From Charina bottae (lineage: Eukaryota; Chordata; Lepidosauria; Squamata; Charinaidae), in the NCBI GenBank assembly GCA_023362775.1, contig JALMGJ010000003.1:183741725-183805724 (forward strand): a stretch of DNA of 64,000 bases. The letters are read 5' to 3'. The number at the start of each line of letters is the position of its first letter. The first letter of the stretch is position 1. Under the pieces are notes generated by a model, which did no database searches, was not told where the DNA came from, and worked only from the letters and a program-made list of their open reading frames with translations. Shown here one piece after another: positions 32,390-44,235 of this stretch. Both the position numbers and the translations under genes were made by a program.

Positions 32390-32827
32390 CTGAAGTGAAA
32401 GCAATGGCAAGCTACAAACCCAAGTGTACCACAAAACAACCCACACCAATCAAATACTCAGCAACCTCCAAACAACATTCAAAAGAAGCTATGTAAGAAC
32501 TCATTGGATGAGGAATGCCATACTGCAATAATCCAGAATTCCAAAAAGCAGATAGAGTTTACTTATATAACATGTCCCCATGTAATGGATACCCATACAA
32601 CTTCATCAAATTTGTCTATCCATGCAACCAACAACTACCCAAACTGAACAACCTACAAAGTTTGTGAAGCCCACTATGTGAGGCAAACAGGCAGAACATT
32701 GAGAAAGACATCCATGAACATCAACTTGGAGTCAGGAGACACAATGAAAATTCCTTAATTTCACAACACACTTACAGGTTTAGCCAGTTTCATCTTAGAC
32801 CAAGCAAGATCCAGAAATGCAAGAGAA

Positions 32828-32897
32828 AAGCTTGCATTAGTTTTTACTTTTGTTTTTAAAACTTTTAAATAAAAGTATATATATAAAAAATAAAAAG
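32828..32897 (+). mobile_element. 70-bp 5'-truncated LINE stub
   Basis: An A/T-rich 3' UTR piece (CTTTTAAATAAAAGTATATA, then AAAAAATAAAA) lies between 10-bp direct repeats TGCAAGAGAA at 32818-32827 and 32898-32907. It resembles the end of the neighbouring L1. Confidence 0.65.
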
Positions 32898-33186
32898 TGC
32901 AAGAGAATTCTAGAGGCATGGTACTCTGAATAGTCAGCCTTTAAGAGACACATTGAGATAAGCTCTATCTACAAACCATACATTAAAGGAAGCAACCAGT
33001 GGTCAAGGAAAGAGGTAAACATACCTAAACACACTCTTCTTCTTTGCACATCTATTAACCAATACCTAGATAAGGAGGAGCCAGCACCAGATAAACAAGA
33101 ACAAAGAAAGTTCAAACCCAATTTCAATCAGTCATCTTATTCAAAGCCAGATCCCCCAAAAAGTAATTAAGGACGAAGCAATACAA

Positions 33187-35773
33187 CGATGATATTGACA
33201 CAAGAGATAGAGACTCAAATGAAATTTACAAAGCAAAAATATTTTGAACATGCTAATAAACCAGGCAGATGGTTGGCTTATAAATTACGGAAACAAAGAC
33301 AAAAAAATTTAATTTCCAAAATACAACATGAAGGAAAAGTTATGGTGAATAATATAGATATACAAGAAGCTTTTTATGATTATTATTCAAGACTATATAA
33401 AAAACAAGAAGTCAATTTGATGGATATTGAAGAATACCTGAGTAAACAGAAACTAATTGTTCTTGATGACCAACAAAGATTAACGCTTAACAATCCTATA
33501 ACAACAGAGGAAATGGTAAAGGCTTTTAAGAAAATTAGCAGTGGAAAAGCGCCAGGACCGGATGGCCTGTCAGCAGCTTATTATAAATGTTTTGAAGATG
33601 AATTATGTTTACCTTTACAGATGACTATGAATTCGATTTTGGAAACAGGAACAATGCCAGAGACTTGGAAAGAAGCACATATAACATTGATCCCTAAAGA
33701 ACAACAAGATTTGACTTTAACTAAGAATTATAGACCAATATCTTTATTGAACAATGATTATAAGATCTTTACAACTATATTGGCAGAAAGAATGAAAAAT
33801 ATTCTTAAAAACTTTATACACCAAGATCAAGCAGGATTTCTGCCTAAGAGACAGATCCATGACAATGTCCGAAATATATTAGATATATTGGAATATTTGG
33901 AACAACACTATGAAAAACAAGCTGCCTTGATATTTATAGATGCTGAAAAAGCTTTTGACAATTTAAATTGACCTTTTATGTTTAAAGTGTTAGAAAATAT
34001 GAATTTTGGAGGAAATTTTATTAAATGGATTAGATCAATATATACTCCCCAATTTGCAAAAATAATTGTTAATGGAGAATTTAGTAAACCATGTGAAATC
34101 CAAAAAGGTACAAGACAAGGTTGTCCATTATCTCCACTTTTATTTATATTGGTATTAGAGGTCTTATTGTGAGATGTTAGACAAGATGAAGGTATTCATG
34201 GTATTAAGGTTAAAAAAGAAGTTTATAAATTAAGAGCATTTGCTGATGTCAAGTTATTTAAGAATAACTATATTCCGCTTTGGACAGATATTAAAAAAGA
34301 TTTGGATTTGTGGGAAAAATTACAATTATCATTATTAGGTAGAATTTCAGCAATTAAAATGAATATTTTGCCAATAATTTTATATCTTTTTCAAACATTA
34401 CCTATATTGGCATCAGAAGAACCTTTCAAACAATGGCAGCGAGATATTTCTAAGTTTATTTGGCAAGGGAAAAAACCAAGAATAAAATATAAAGTGCTGC
34501 AAGATTCAAAGGAAAGAGGCGGATTGGGTCTACCGGATCTGAAATTATATTATGCTGCTTGCTGTTTGGTATGGATAAAAGAGTAGATAGTTTTGAAAAA
34601 TGAAAAATTATTGAACTTGGAGGGACATGAATTAAGATATGGATGGCATGGATATTTGTGGTATGACAAAGTGAAAGTTAATGTGGATTTTAAAAATCAT
34701 TACATCAGAAGATCTTTGTTAAGAATTTGGAATAAATATAAACTAACTTTATGTTATAAAAGACCTTTATGGATTTCTACACAAGAAGCATTTTATAGAA
34801 CAGAAGTAAGAGTTAAAGATAAATGGTTGACATACAAAGACTTTTTAAAAAAAGAACAAGGACAATATAAAACTAAATCAAAAGAAGAACTGGCCTTTGA
34901 AGGATACAATTTCCAATGGCTTTCATATATGCAACTTGTAGAAAAATTTAAATCAGACAAAAAAGACCTTGAATTTGAACAAAATAAATTGAATTTGAGA
35001 TACAATTATGTGAGACAGATGACCATTTAATTGCTAAAATGTATAAATTATTGTTAAAAGGTGAAATGGTAGAGGAACAAGTTAAAGATTGCATGATTAA
35101 ATGGGCAAAAAATATTGGTCATAATATTCAAATGCAACAATGGGAAGATATGTGGATTAAAGGATTAAAATTTACTTTGGACTCAGATACATTCATTGAT
35201 GCAAAATATTTTACAAATTCAAGTTCCATATAAACCAGAACTATTTTTATTGGGAATAACAGAAGAACAAATAGGAAAGAAATTTACAAGAATTATGCAA
35301 TATATGGTTACAGCAGCAAGACTTGTATACGCACAAAATTGGAAAAATCAGACTATACCTACGATACAGGACTGGATGTTAAAAGTAATAGAAATGGCAG
35401 AAAATGATAAATTGACATGTTTATTAAAAGAAAATACAAATTATTATTTTCTTAAAGAGTGGAAACCATTAATGGACTATTTGCAAAATGCAGGAGGGGT
35501 AAAGCTTACATGGGGTTTTGAAGATTAAAATATATATAAATTGATATATTAGACAGGAAATGTTTTACCTAGCATGTAAGAGACTATTTGTTAAATTACT
35601 ATGACCAGAGATAAATCGGAAGTTGACTAATTTCTATGTTTCATCTTTCTCTTTTTCTAGTTGCTTTACTACACTTTTTTCTTTCTTTCTTTGATTTGTA
35701 CTTCTATTTCTTTTTCCTTTTCAAACTTTTATCTATGTATATTTAAAATTCAATAAAATATATTATAAAAAAA
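33187..35773 (+). mobile_element. L1 LINE, 5'-truncated and internally deleted
   Basis: It is bounded by the 18-bp duplication AAGGACGAAGCAATACAA at 33169-33186 and 35774-35791. It carries the 3' part of ORF2, a T-rich 3' UTR, AATAAA (near 35751) and a short A tail. It was inserted into the Penelope-like element. Confidence 0.93.
33189..35528 (+). pseudogene. L1 ORF2 remnant lacking the RT palm
   Basis: The pre-RT region and fingers are clear: GKAPGPDGLSAAYYK, LIPKEQQDLTLTKNYRPISL, DQAGFLPKRQIHDNVRNIL, FIDAEKAFDN, and GTRQGCPLSPLLF. At about 34245-34255 LRAFAD jumps directly to LFKNNYIPLW, so about 80 codons with the second catalytic Asp of FADD and the thumb start are gone. Downstream come LSLLGRISAIKMNILP and FIWQGKKPRIKY, then the C-terminal region ending WGFED near 35525. 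In-frame stops occur at 33969, 34170 and 34584, and frameshifts near 35030 and 35200. It cannot encode an active enzyme. Confidence 0.9.
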
Positions 35774-35852
35774 AAGGACGAAGCAATACAAGGCTAGTAG
35801 GACATGCTACCACAAATAAATAAACCTCCAGCAATCCTCACTCCCCTACGCA

Positions 35853-35882
35853 CTGATGATGTTACCTAGTTTGGTAATGAAA
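35853..35882 (+). ncRNA. Candidate hammerhead ribozyme core of Penelope-like element
   Basis: CTGATGA (35853-35859), a 6-bp stem II (GTTACC with GGTAAT, one G-U pair) closing a 6-nt loop, and GAAA (35879-35882) match the CUGANGA / stem II / GAAA core. Hammerhead motifs are known in Penelope-like elements. Stem III and the cleavage site could not be placed. Confidence 0.5.
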
Positions 35883-35960
35883 TGTCTTCAGGAAGAGCAG
35901 AAAGCTCAGAAAGCACTGGGCACCCAGCAGTCCTGATAGAGTTGTAGAGGATCTCTGAAG

Positions 35961-37033
35961 GATATGCCCAAGTCAAGTGAAGTGCTGGAGGCTGATAGAG
36001 GAGGACAGGGGAGGACATTTTTTATGAATGTTCTCAAGTTAATTTACTGTTGGAGCAATTTTCTTTTTATGTAAACCATGTCTACCATATTGTCTCAAGA
36101 GAATCTTCTTGGAGGGAGCAGGAGATGGAACTTTAATTCATGTTCTTAGTTGTCAACATTTTAGAAGCTGAGCTACACATTGTATACATTGTATATCCTC
36201 TTTGCAACCTCTTTTTCATAAATGTTGGGTAAACAAACAACTAGATAGACTCATTAACAGCACCACATCTTTGCTGTTCTTTTGTTTCAATATGTACCTC
36301 TGGGAGGGCATAATGGAAAAGAAGAGTGAGACTGTAACCACAGTGTTTTCTGAAGGCTATTTGCCAATTCGTACACATGGAAAAAGCAGAGCTTGAATAT
36401 TTCTGCTTATAGTATATTCCATAATTGCAAGGTATTTTTAAAACACTTGGACATTTAATTTTTTAAAGGACAACTTGTTTTTGCTGAAGTGCAATATTTA
36501 CATACCTGCCAATAGTAAGCCCTAAGATAAGCAGTAAAGGGCATTATGTTGAATGCTGCAATCTAAAATTAAAAAAGAAGAAGAAAGAATTGGTGAGACC
36601 AAGTTGGGAAAAAATCTTCCCAGATTCTATTTGATTATATATACAACTGAATCTAGCTTGAGCATTTTGAGATGGTCTTCTTCATGATCTGGCCACCCAA
36701 ACTCTGGTCCTGAAATGATGATTCTGGAATTCTACCATTTGAGCTGTGAGAAAGTTCAGAGAACATCTTATAACAGAGAGAACGTTTTCAAAAACAATGT
36801 CCAAAGCAAAGGAATTCAGAGCTTACTGGCTTATGAGGTGGCAATTTTCCACACGTTATGTTGCCACTGCATTTTCCTTTAATTGAATGTGACAGACATG
36901 CTAGGGAAAAACCTCAATAGAAATATAGAGAGAAATTATGCACATTATGATATAATGGTGGCATTTCTTGCCTATCTGTTTGTGGTGGACAGCAGGCTGA
37001 TGACAAGCCTTTCTCTAGAGGTGTCTGTAGGAA
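35961..37033. other. Unannotated DNA
   Basis: Nothing recognisable was seen. Confidence 0.6.
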
Positions 37034-37139
37034 GATCAAAAAAGTCAAGATGGCAGCTACAGCCATACAATTGAAGTCCTGACCCATTTAATGTGGGTTT
37101 GAGCACATGGATCTGGCCTTCATCTTGACTTTTTTGACC
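37034..37139. repeat. Small foldback element
   Basis: TCAAAAAAGTCAAGATG (37036-37052) has its perfect 17-bp reverse complement at 37121-37137, with a 68-bp loop. It could be a tiny MITE or a recombination palindrome. No convincing flanking duplication was found. Confidence 0.6.
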
Positions 37140-38434
37140 CCCTTCCTCTCTCACTCATTTTGTTTCAAAGGACATTTGGCAATTTATAAATGAACAGAGG
37201 GTGCAATAATTCCCATTATTCAGAAACACTTATTTCTGAAGAAGATGGTAGAACACAGAGTCTTTTTTTGTTTCCCAAATATGCTTCTCTACCAGTGTTT
37301 TCTTACTTTTCAGGATTTTTCAGGATTTTCTAAAAGCTGCCAGACATCTGTTTTTCAACAGCCCACCTCTTTCATAGATCTAAAAATGTCATCTGAACTT
37401 CATGCAATAATAATAACTTGGCACTAATGGATTAGTGGACAGCATGTTTATAATATTCATAATAGCAACAGCTATTTTAGAATTTCAACTGCCATCTCCT
37501 TAACAAAGCCCAAGTGTGCTACATTAAACAATAGCCATTTCAGGAATTATGAATACAAGAAAGGAGGATTCAACACACACAGTTTTCCATCTACATAATA
37601 ACCTATTCTATTTCCTATGTGATTTCAGTGATTATTTTACTTACTTCATGACAAATAACTTGTAATGTTTCCCATTGTCAGCTCAAACCTTCAAATATAA
37701 TTGCGAGGAATATTTCCCCTATCAATAATCACATTATTATTGTAGCATTTCAAGATGAGAAAAGAAAACCCATTTCAAAATAAAAGAGTGGGTGAATATT
37801 TTGACGTTTGTATCTTTAAAGAGGATTGTTTGATACTGTTGACATGGAAGTGATGACAGTTAAACAGAAGTTATATATGTTTTATAACTATTATATTTAA
37901 TTGATGAGGTTTTAAGTTATCTATTAGGTAAGGTACAGTACATCATTTCAGAATCAACAGAGCATTGTTTTAAACCTGTCATTTCTGACTCTATTCTTGT
38001 CGTTCTTTGAAAATGTACTAAGGAACATTTAGGGGAGGGGTTATTTCAAAGGAAAAGCAAAACCAAAATACCATTTTCTGATAGCAATAGGTTAACTATT
38101 GAGCACAACAGAGCCATTTCTGGGTACAAGCTTTCCAAAGTTAAAATTCCTTTAAGTTCCTCTAAGTTGAGTTGAAAATCTGAAATTCAGTTCTATAAAT
38201 GGATAAGTCATCAATCATATACAAACCTTGTTGGGAGCAATATTCTGTGAACTCAGTGAATTTTTCGAGTAGATGTGCATAAACATTGCCTTGTAAATCT
38301 CTTTTAGAAACAAACTTATTTTGAAATAAAAGTTGTCTGATTAACTCATTGCCTGAATTCAAAGCAAGATTTGGAAAACTAGAGCTTAATATTTCTCATT
38401 GACTGGTATAGAAAGAATCTATATATTTGTAACT
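37140..38434. other. Unannotated AT-rich DNA
   Basis: Nothing recognisable was seen. Confidence 0.6.
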
Positions 38435-38439
38435 TTTTT

Positions 38440-38760
38440 TTTCCCGCACAGTAGAATGCCCAGAAGGAGAGCCTTTTCTACTGTGGCACTCACCCTTTGG
38501 AACATCATCCCCCCTGAGATTAGACTGGCCCTGTCCTTGCTGGCCTTCTGTAAATCCTTGAAAAATCGGTTTTGTGCCTGAGCTTGGGCCCCTGGGCAGG
38601 TGACTGAACCCATCTCCTGGGTGTGTGGATAATTGGTTGGATGATGCCTGGCTGCTATGTGTTTTTATTTTTTTAAATTTTTTTTATCTTATAGTAATCT
38701 GCCTAGAGTCACATATGTGAGACGGGCAGCTGTATAAATCAAGGAAGGAAGAAATGTCTA
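38440..38760 (+). mobile_element. L2/CR1-type LINE 3' end with ORF2 C-terminus
   Basis: The frame around 38455-38580 reads RRRAFSTVALTLWNIIPPEI, then SLLAFCKSLKNRFCA. This is the conserved C-terminal motif of L2-type ORF2 (FS...LWN.LP.E....SL..FK..LK). It is followed by a 3' UTR with CTGCCTAGAGTCACATATGT and GGGCAGCTGTATAAATCAAG. Everything 5' of this is missing, as is typical of 5' truncation. Confidence 0.8.
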
Positions 38761-39554
38761 GGGATGGGTACTGTAGCTCCTTTGGATGGAATGAAGCTTC
38801 AGAGAAACCAGTTCAGAGATTTTTTAAATTTGCTGCTAAATTCAGATTTTTTTTTTAAAAAAAGCAATGAGATGATATTTTTGGGCATAGCTGCCCCTTT
38901 TTGTGGGCATCTTGCCTGCCCAATTTTAGACTGATGAGAAAAGGGCTGTGTAAAAGGAGGAAGTCTGTAGACTGGGGGGGAATAAGCCTTTTTAAAAAAT
39001 GAATCCCTTCTGTTGTACAGTATCTATGAAAATTGTGGACATTATAGAGGTGTTACTTAGCAAAAAGTACCTGCCGAAATATAGGATGCTACTAAAAAGA
39101 AAGCAACCTGCAGGGTTTGTTTTGTTTTCACAAAATGTGATGACATTTGCTGGCAGTGGAGAATATATGATTCAGTATCTGTGCCACAAAGCACTGCATG
39201 TTAAGAGTGCTCCTAATGAACAGGCCCTTGGCTTTGAACAGAGACCTGTCAATCAGCCAGCAAACCCCTATTCCTGTCTTGGCATTTTACAGAAAAATAC
39301 ATTTTTCAAATACAGCTTTTCTGAGATATTCCAGAATGCTAAATCATTCACAATGACACATGGAGGTCCTTATTTCATTTTGGCCTCTTTAAAGGGACGA
39401 CACCTCTTCATTGAATCAGAAAAACGCTCCCGAGATGTCCATATTTGGAAGTATATGTTATTATTTTTTCCATGTAATTTCTCTGTAAAATGCATGTTTA
39501 TTCTTCCTAACTAAAGTGTGCACCATGGCAAAAATTGACTTTTTCTCTTACGAT
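38761..39554. other. Unannotated DNA with one unassigned 171-codon frame
   Basis: A plus-strand open frame at 38999-39514 begins MNPFCCTVSMKIVDIIEVLL and shows no motif I recognise. It may be chance. No splice or promoter support was identified. Confidence 0.3.
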
Positions 39555-39565
39555 TATCTAAAGAT

Positions 39566-41118
39566 GTTATTGTTGTTAGTTGCCGTCGAGTTGTTTACGA
39601 CTCATGGTGACCCTATCTATAATAGAACAAAATGCTAAATGGTCTTGCGCCAGTTGCCTGACTGTTCCAATGTTTGCATCCATTGTTGTGGTAATTGTAT
39701 CAATCCATCACCATTGAAGGTCTTCCTCTTTTCTGCTGGCCCTCAACTTTACCAAACATGATGTCCTTTTCAAGCGATCTGTCTTTCCTGACAATGTGCC
39801 CAAAGTATGAAAGTCTAAGCCTAGTTATCCTTGCCTCTAGTGAACATTTTGGTTGTATTTCTTCTAAAACTGATTAGTTTGTTCTTCTGGCAGTCCATGG
39901 TATTTTCAGTAATCTTCGCCAGCACCACAATTTGAATGCATCAATTCTTCTTCTATCTTCCTTTTTTAATGTCCAAGTTTCACAGGCATATGTGGCAATT
40001 GAGAAAACCATAGCATGAGTCAGATGCATCTTTGTTTTTAAACTGACGTCTTTACTTCTGAAAACTTTAGATAGGTCTTGGATGGCAGATTTTCCCAGCT
40101 CGATACGTCGTTTGATTTCTTGGTTACTATTTCCCTTGGCATTAATCATTGATCCGAGTAGAATGAAATCAATGATGACTTCAATTTCTTTTCCATTTAT
40201 AGTGACATTAATTATTGGTCCATTTGTGAGAATCTTTGTCTTCTTCACATTCAGGTGTAGTATGTATTGTTGACTATAGTCTTTGATCTTCATCAGCAAG
40301 TACTTCAAGTCTTCTTCATTATCAGCAAGCAAAGTTGTGTCATCTGCATATTGCAGGTTGTTAATGAGTCTTCCACCAATTATGATACCTCGCTCTTCTT
40401 TGTACATTCCTGCTTCTCAAATTATTTGTTCAGCGTACACATTGAATAAGTAGGGTGAATGTATACAACCTTGCCGCACACCTTTTCCAATTTTGAATCA
40501 CTCGGTATCACCGTTTTCTGTTCTAACGACTACCTCTTGATCCGTGTACAGGTTCCGCATGAGTACAATTAAGTGCTCTGGAATTCCCATTCTTCGTGAT
40601 ATTAACCATAACTTGTTATGGTCCACACAGTCAAATGCCTTTGCCTAATCAATGAAGCAGAGGTAAACATCTTTCTGGTATTCTTTACATTCAGTCAAGA
40701 TCCATCTGACATCAGCTATGATATCTCTTGTGCCGTGTCCTTTTCTAAATCCAGCTTGGACTTCTGGTAGTTCTCTGTCAATGTAAGGCTGCAAATGCTG
40801 TTGAATTATTTTCAGCAAAATTTTGCTAGCATGTGAAATTAATGAAATTGCTCGATAATTTCCACATTCCGTTTGATCTCCTTTCTTTGGAATGGGTATG
40901 AATACGGATCTCTTCCAGTCAGTTGGCCAGGTCGTTGTCTTCCAAACTTCTTGACCTAGAGGAATAAGTGCTTCCACTGCTGCATCTGATTGTTGAAGTA
41001 TCTCAATTGGTAATCTGTCGATTCCTGGAGCCTTATTTTTCGCCAGTGCCTTCAGTGCAGCTTGAACTTCTTCCTTCAGTACCGATGATTCTTGATCATA
41101 TTCTACCTCCTGAAATAG
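39566..41118 (-). mobile_element. RTE-clade LINE, 5'-truncated
   Basis: It is bounded by an 11-bp duplication TATCTAAAGAT at 39555-39565 and 41119-41129. Read minus, it contains the RT from the fingers to the C-terminus, a 3' UTR with GTCACCATGAGTCGTAAAC and ACTCGACGGCAACTAAC, and a short TAACAACAAT end. That 3' end resembles RTE1-type elements and not the BovB copies elsewhere in this window. Confidence 0.88.
39874..40977 (-). pseudogene. RTE reverse transcriptase remnant
   Basis: The N-terminal piece (40977-40645) has DWKRSVFIPIPKKGDQTECG, NYRAISLISHASKILLKI and VQAGFRKGHGTRD. It ends at CFID followed by TAG where Tyr is expected before AKAFD. The C-terminal piece (40407-39874) has INNLQYADDTTLLADNEEDL with an intact YADD, then LHLNVKKTKI, YACETWTLKKEDRRRIDAF and WCWRRLLKIPWTARRTN. 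At least two stops interrupt the middle (near 40418 and 40646). The catalytic YADD remains but the protein is broken. Confidence 0.9.
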
Positions 41119-41384
41119 TATCTAAAGATACTGAACATTAATTATTCCTCTCCTTGATGTTGAAGGTAAGGAATGATGATAACATTGCATGGACTGCCTG
41201 ACTCACATTCTTGAGTTACATGTAGACATTTGTTTTTTCCCTCAGCTTTCTGGAAGATTCCTGGCTTGTAGCATATTATAGTTTGGATTGACAGGTTATT
41301 AGGTGAGGTGAGATGATGGTTAGTAGACAGACATCCCACTTATAGCACCAACTTGTGATCTCATCCAAGCTTGCAAAATTGTCA

Positions 41385-41455
41385 CTGTAAAATTACATAA
41401 TACTTTGTGTGAGGTGGGCGGCCATATAAATTTACTATAAATAAATTAAAAAAAA
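41385..41455 (+). repeat. LINE 3' tail fragment (L2/CR1 type)
   Basis: GTGTGAGGTGGGCGGCCATA, then TAAATAAATTAAAAAAAA, matches the extreme 3' end of the L2-type family. Confidence 0.55.
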
Positions 41456-43715
41456 ACTTCTGTGAACATGGTTGGACACAAATCCTGGTACAGTTATTTC
41501 TAAAATGTTTTGTATTAAATGTTGTTTACACTATAATATCTCCTTGGATTTATATATAAAAGCTGACTGCTTTAGATATTTATAAGTTTGAAAAATCACA
41601 AGGATTTATTGCCAGGCATAATCTTTTTTCTCGTTAAAAAGAATAGTCCATTACCCATCAAAATCTGTCACATATAATAGTCTTAAAACTTATTTAAAAA
41701 ATGTATATATCCATTTATTAGCAGGAAGGCAGGGATTTCCCCCTTATTTCTGTTGCAGTATAAATTAATATTTGTTATAGAGAAAATGCTATTTTCTTGC
41801 AGAAGGGAAATCTTAACTGTGAAACACAAGTGATTGCTTCTCTCCATGGTAAAATTATTGCATGAACAAATACATGGAAGTGAACCTCCATGTGCAAAAC
41901 CCAGCTCTAAAATATTTAAATAGTGTCCAATGATTAATTTCAGAAATGCACATAGAAAAGGAGGATTGTGATTTCTCATCTCAAGCCTTCAGTCTTCATG
42001 AGAACCAATGCACTGACAGTTTAAAGTAGAAATCCAAGTTTGCATTATTTTAAAGGGGTAAATGAGTGCTTCAAACCAAGACACCCTCGAAAAGTGGTCC
42101 AACTTTGAGTCCTGACCCTACCTACATTTGAAGTGAGCACCTTGATATACCACCAGGATTGGCTTTAGACTAATGTTGAGTAGGCACTGGCCTAAGGCGC
42201 CAAAGCTTAGGGGATACCAACACCTCTCCTCTGTCCAAATCATTCTTAAAAAAACTTCACAATGGCAGAAGGTGGCACCATCAGTCAGTATGGCCCAGGG
42301 GCGCCATATACCCTTGAACTGGCACAGTATGCCACAGACTCAGGAAACAACAGAAGTCATGCTCTTCTGAATTTGACACACATCCCCCCAGTTCCTTAAA
42401 AATTCCAATTATATGGCTCTATAGAGGGGTGGATTTGAAGGGGAAAAGTTGTTAGCCCTTTGAGGTAGGCACGGTGAAGAAACAGAAGCAGCAGGGATCC
42501 CAGGAATGTTCATTCTTGTTGTAAGGCAAACTAAATCAAGGTAGGGTTATTTTGAGTTTCTTTCTCATGCTTTCCGCTTCTCTGGACTGAGTTGCTGTTT
42601 TCCTTCTGTTCATTGCTCCCTTCTCACTTCCTAACACCAGAGCTACATTTGGTCACCAAAGGGGCTTTGGGATGTGTGGAGATGCACAAGTAGGACCAGT
42701 CATTAATCCGTTCAACCTGATCTGTTGTTTCCAGGGATCATGCTGCAGCTTGCAGAAGGCAGCTATGAGGTCTTGGGAAACGATGTAACTGCTTTAGGAA
42801 GCCACGGCATGCTGAGTAACACTTCCTTCCTTTAGAAACCAGGGCTGATATATTCGAGATGCAGACACAAAAATAGCATGGAAGCTTGTTAAATTTCTAT
42901 GGCTCTGTTTAACGTTTCTATTTCTTTTGTATTGCCTTTTTTGGTTAGAAATATGTTGATACAAACTGTAGGAACACATGGAATTGTTTATATAATTACA
43001 CATCTGATGTAGCTTGGTGGAATGCAGACATTTTCAGTTGGCTACTCTGTTTTTTTTTTTTTTTTTGCATGTATAATAATGTACCGTATAATTTTTTTTT
43101 TTTTTTAAGAATACATTTTTACATTTGGGTCACAAATCTGAGTTGGCAACCTTTAATGTATCTTCAGTTAAAAAGTATAAAATCACTGCTGAAATTATAA
43201 ATGAAAGTTAATTTTGTTTGGCTAAAATATGAACATGCTTAAAACTACCCCCGCTTTGGCTGTGTTAGTTTATGAATATGCAGTCTTGCTTACTTTCATC
43301 CCCTGTGCATGCTAGCAGAATCCAAATATGAAGAATTGAAGGCATAATCGATATTGTTTATTTGGACTCATTTTAGGTAATCCTACTTTATTTATCTGGA
43401 CTGATTTCAGGGTCTTGTAGTTTTATATTGGCACAGTGAGGTGGTGGGGATTCTGCTTCCTGACTGACACAAGGTTCAACCAATCAGTGCTGTACGCAGC
43501 CTTCCTCTGTGGCTTTGTGTACACTATATCCTCTAGCAGGTCTCTGCTGCATACAACAGATTGTACTTAACTGGCTAACCAGCATTTTCTTAAGCCAGAG
43601 GTACAAACCCTTGATTGGATTGAGGACCATACTTGGATTTTAGTGGCGGGTTGGGGATCACACTCAAGGTCAACTCCTTGGGATCCAATATATAATATAT
43701 AAACTAAGTCTTAGA
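41456..43715. other. Unannotated DNA
   Basis: No gene was seen. Two long T runs lie at about 43050-43067 and 43092-43107. Confidence 0.6.
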
Positions 43716-43716
43716 G

Positions 43717-43965
43717 AGCCAGTTTGGTGTAGTGGTTAAGGCATCAGGCTAGAAAACGGGAGACCATGAGTTCTAGTCCCGCCTTAGGCACAAAGCCAGC
43801 TGGGTGACCTTGGGCCAGTCCCTCTCTCTCAGCCCTAGGAAGGAGGCAATGGCAAACCACTTCCAAAAAACCTTGCCAAGAAAACTGCAGGGACTTGTTT
43901 AGCCAGTCACCAGGAGTCAAAAACTGACTCAAAAGCACAAAAACAAAAGCAAAAAAACCCCAACA
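43717..43965 (+). mobile_element. Sauria-type SINE with BovB-like tail
   Basis: The head GCCAGTTTGGTGTAGTGGTT then AAGGCATCAGGCTAG holds the A box, and GAGTTCTAGTCCCGCC is the B box. The middle GGGTGACCTTGGGCCAGTC is typical of squamate tRNA-derived SINEs. The 3' part, AGTCACCAGGAGTCAAAAAC and beyond, resembles the BovB 3' end (compare GTCACAAAGAGTCAGACACA at 46292), so BovB enzymes probably mobilised it. It ends in an A/C-rich tail. Confidence 0.85.
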
Positions 43966-44139
43966 ACCCCAATTCTTATTGAATCAGGCAGACAAGAGTT
44001 TCTTTCATAACTACTAAAAACCTGAGTAATATTTCGGGAGAAGATTGAAACAGATCCAGGAAGTACTTATACTTAATCAGACCATTAATACTGAGACCAC
44101 TTGATCTCAGTATTGTTTATACTGTTGGGTTTTTTTTAA

Positions 44140-44235
44140 TATGTTCAACCATGTCTGATTCTCGGAGACTGCCTGGACATGTCCCTGCAGTTTTCTTGGC
44201 AAGGTTTTTCAGAAGTGGTTTGACATTGTAGTTTT
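44140..44235 (-). mobile_element. SINE 3' fragment, inverted
   Basis: CTGCAGTTTTCTTGGCAAGG is the reverse complement of the module at about 43871-43890 in the SINE upstream, so two copies face each other about 300 bp apart. Confidence 0.7.

Larger units (their letters stand above)
32390..35960 (+). mobile_element. Penelope-like element remnant, split by two L1 insertions
   Basis: The left part (about 32390-33186) has degenerate coding for a GIY-YIG endonuclease, around 32665-32735: CEAHYVRQTGRTLRKT, then HEHQLGVRRHNENS in another frame. The right part (35792-35960) has the typical Penelope 3' end with CTGATGA, a short stem and GAAA. The two are separated by a 2.6-kb L1 with its own duplication. 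The RT domain is absent or unrecognisable. The outer borders are estimates. Confidence 0.7.
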
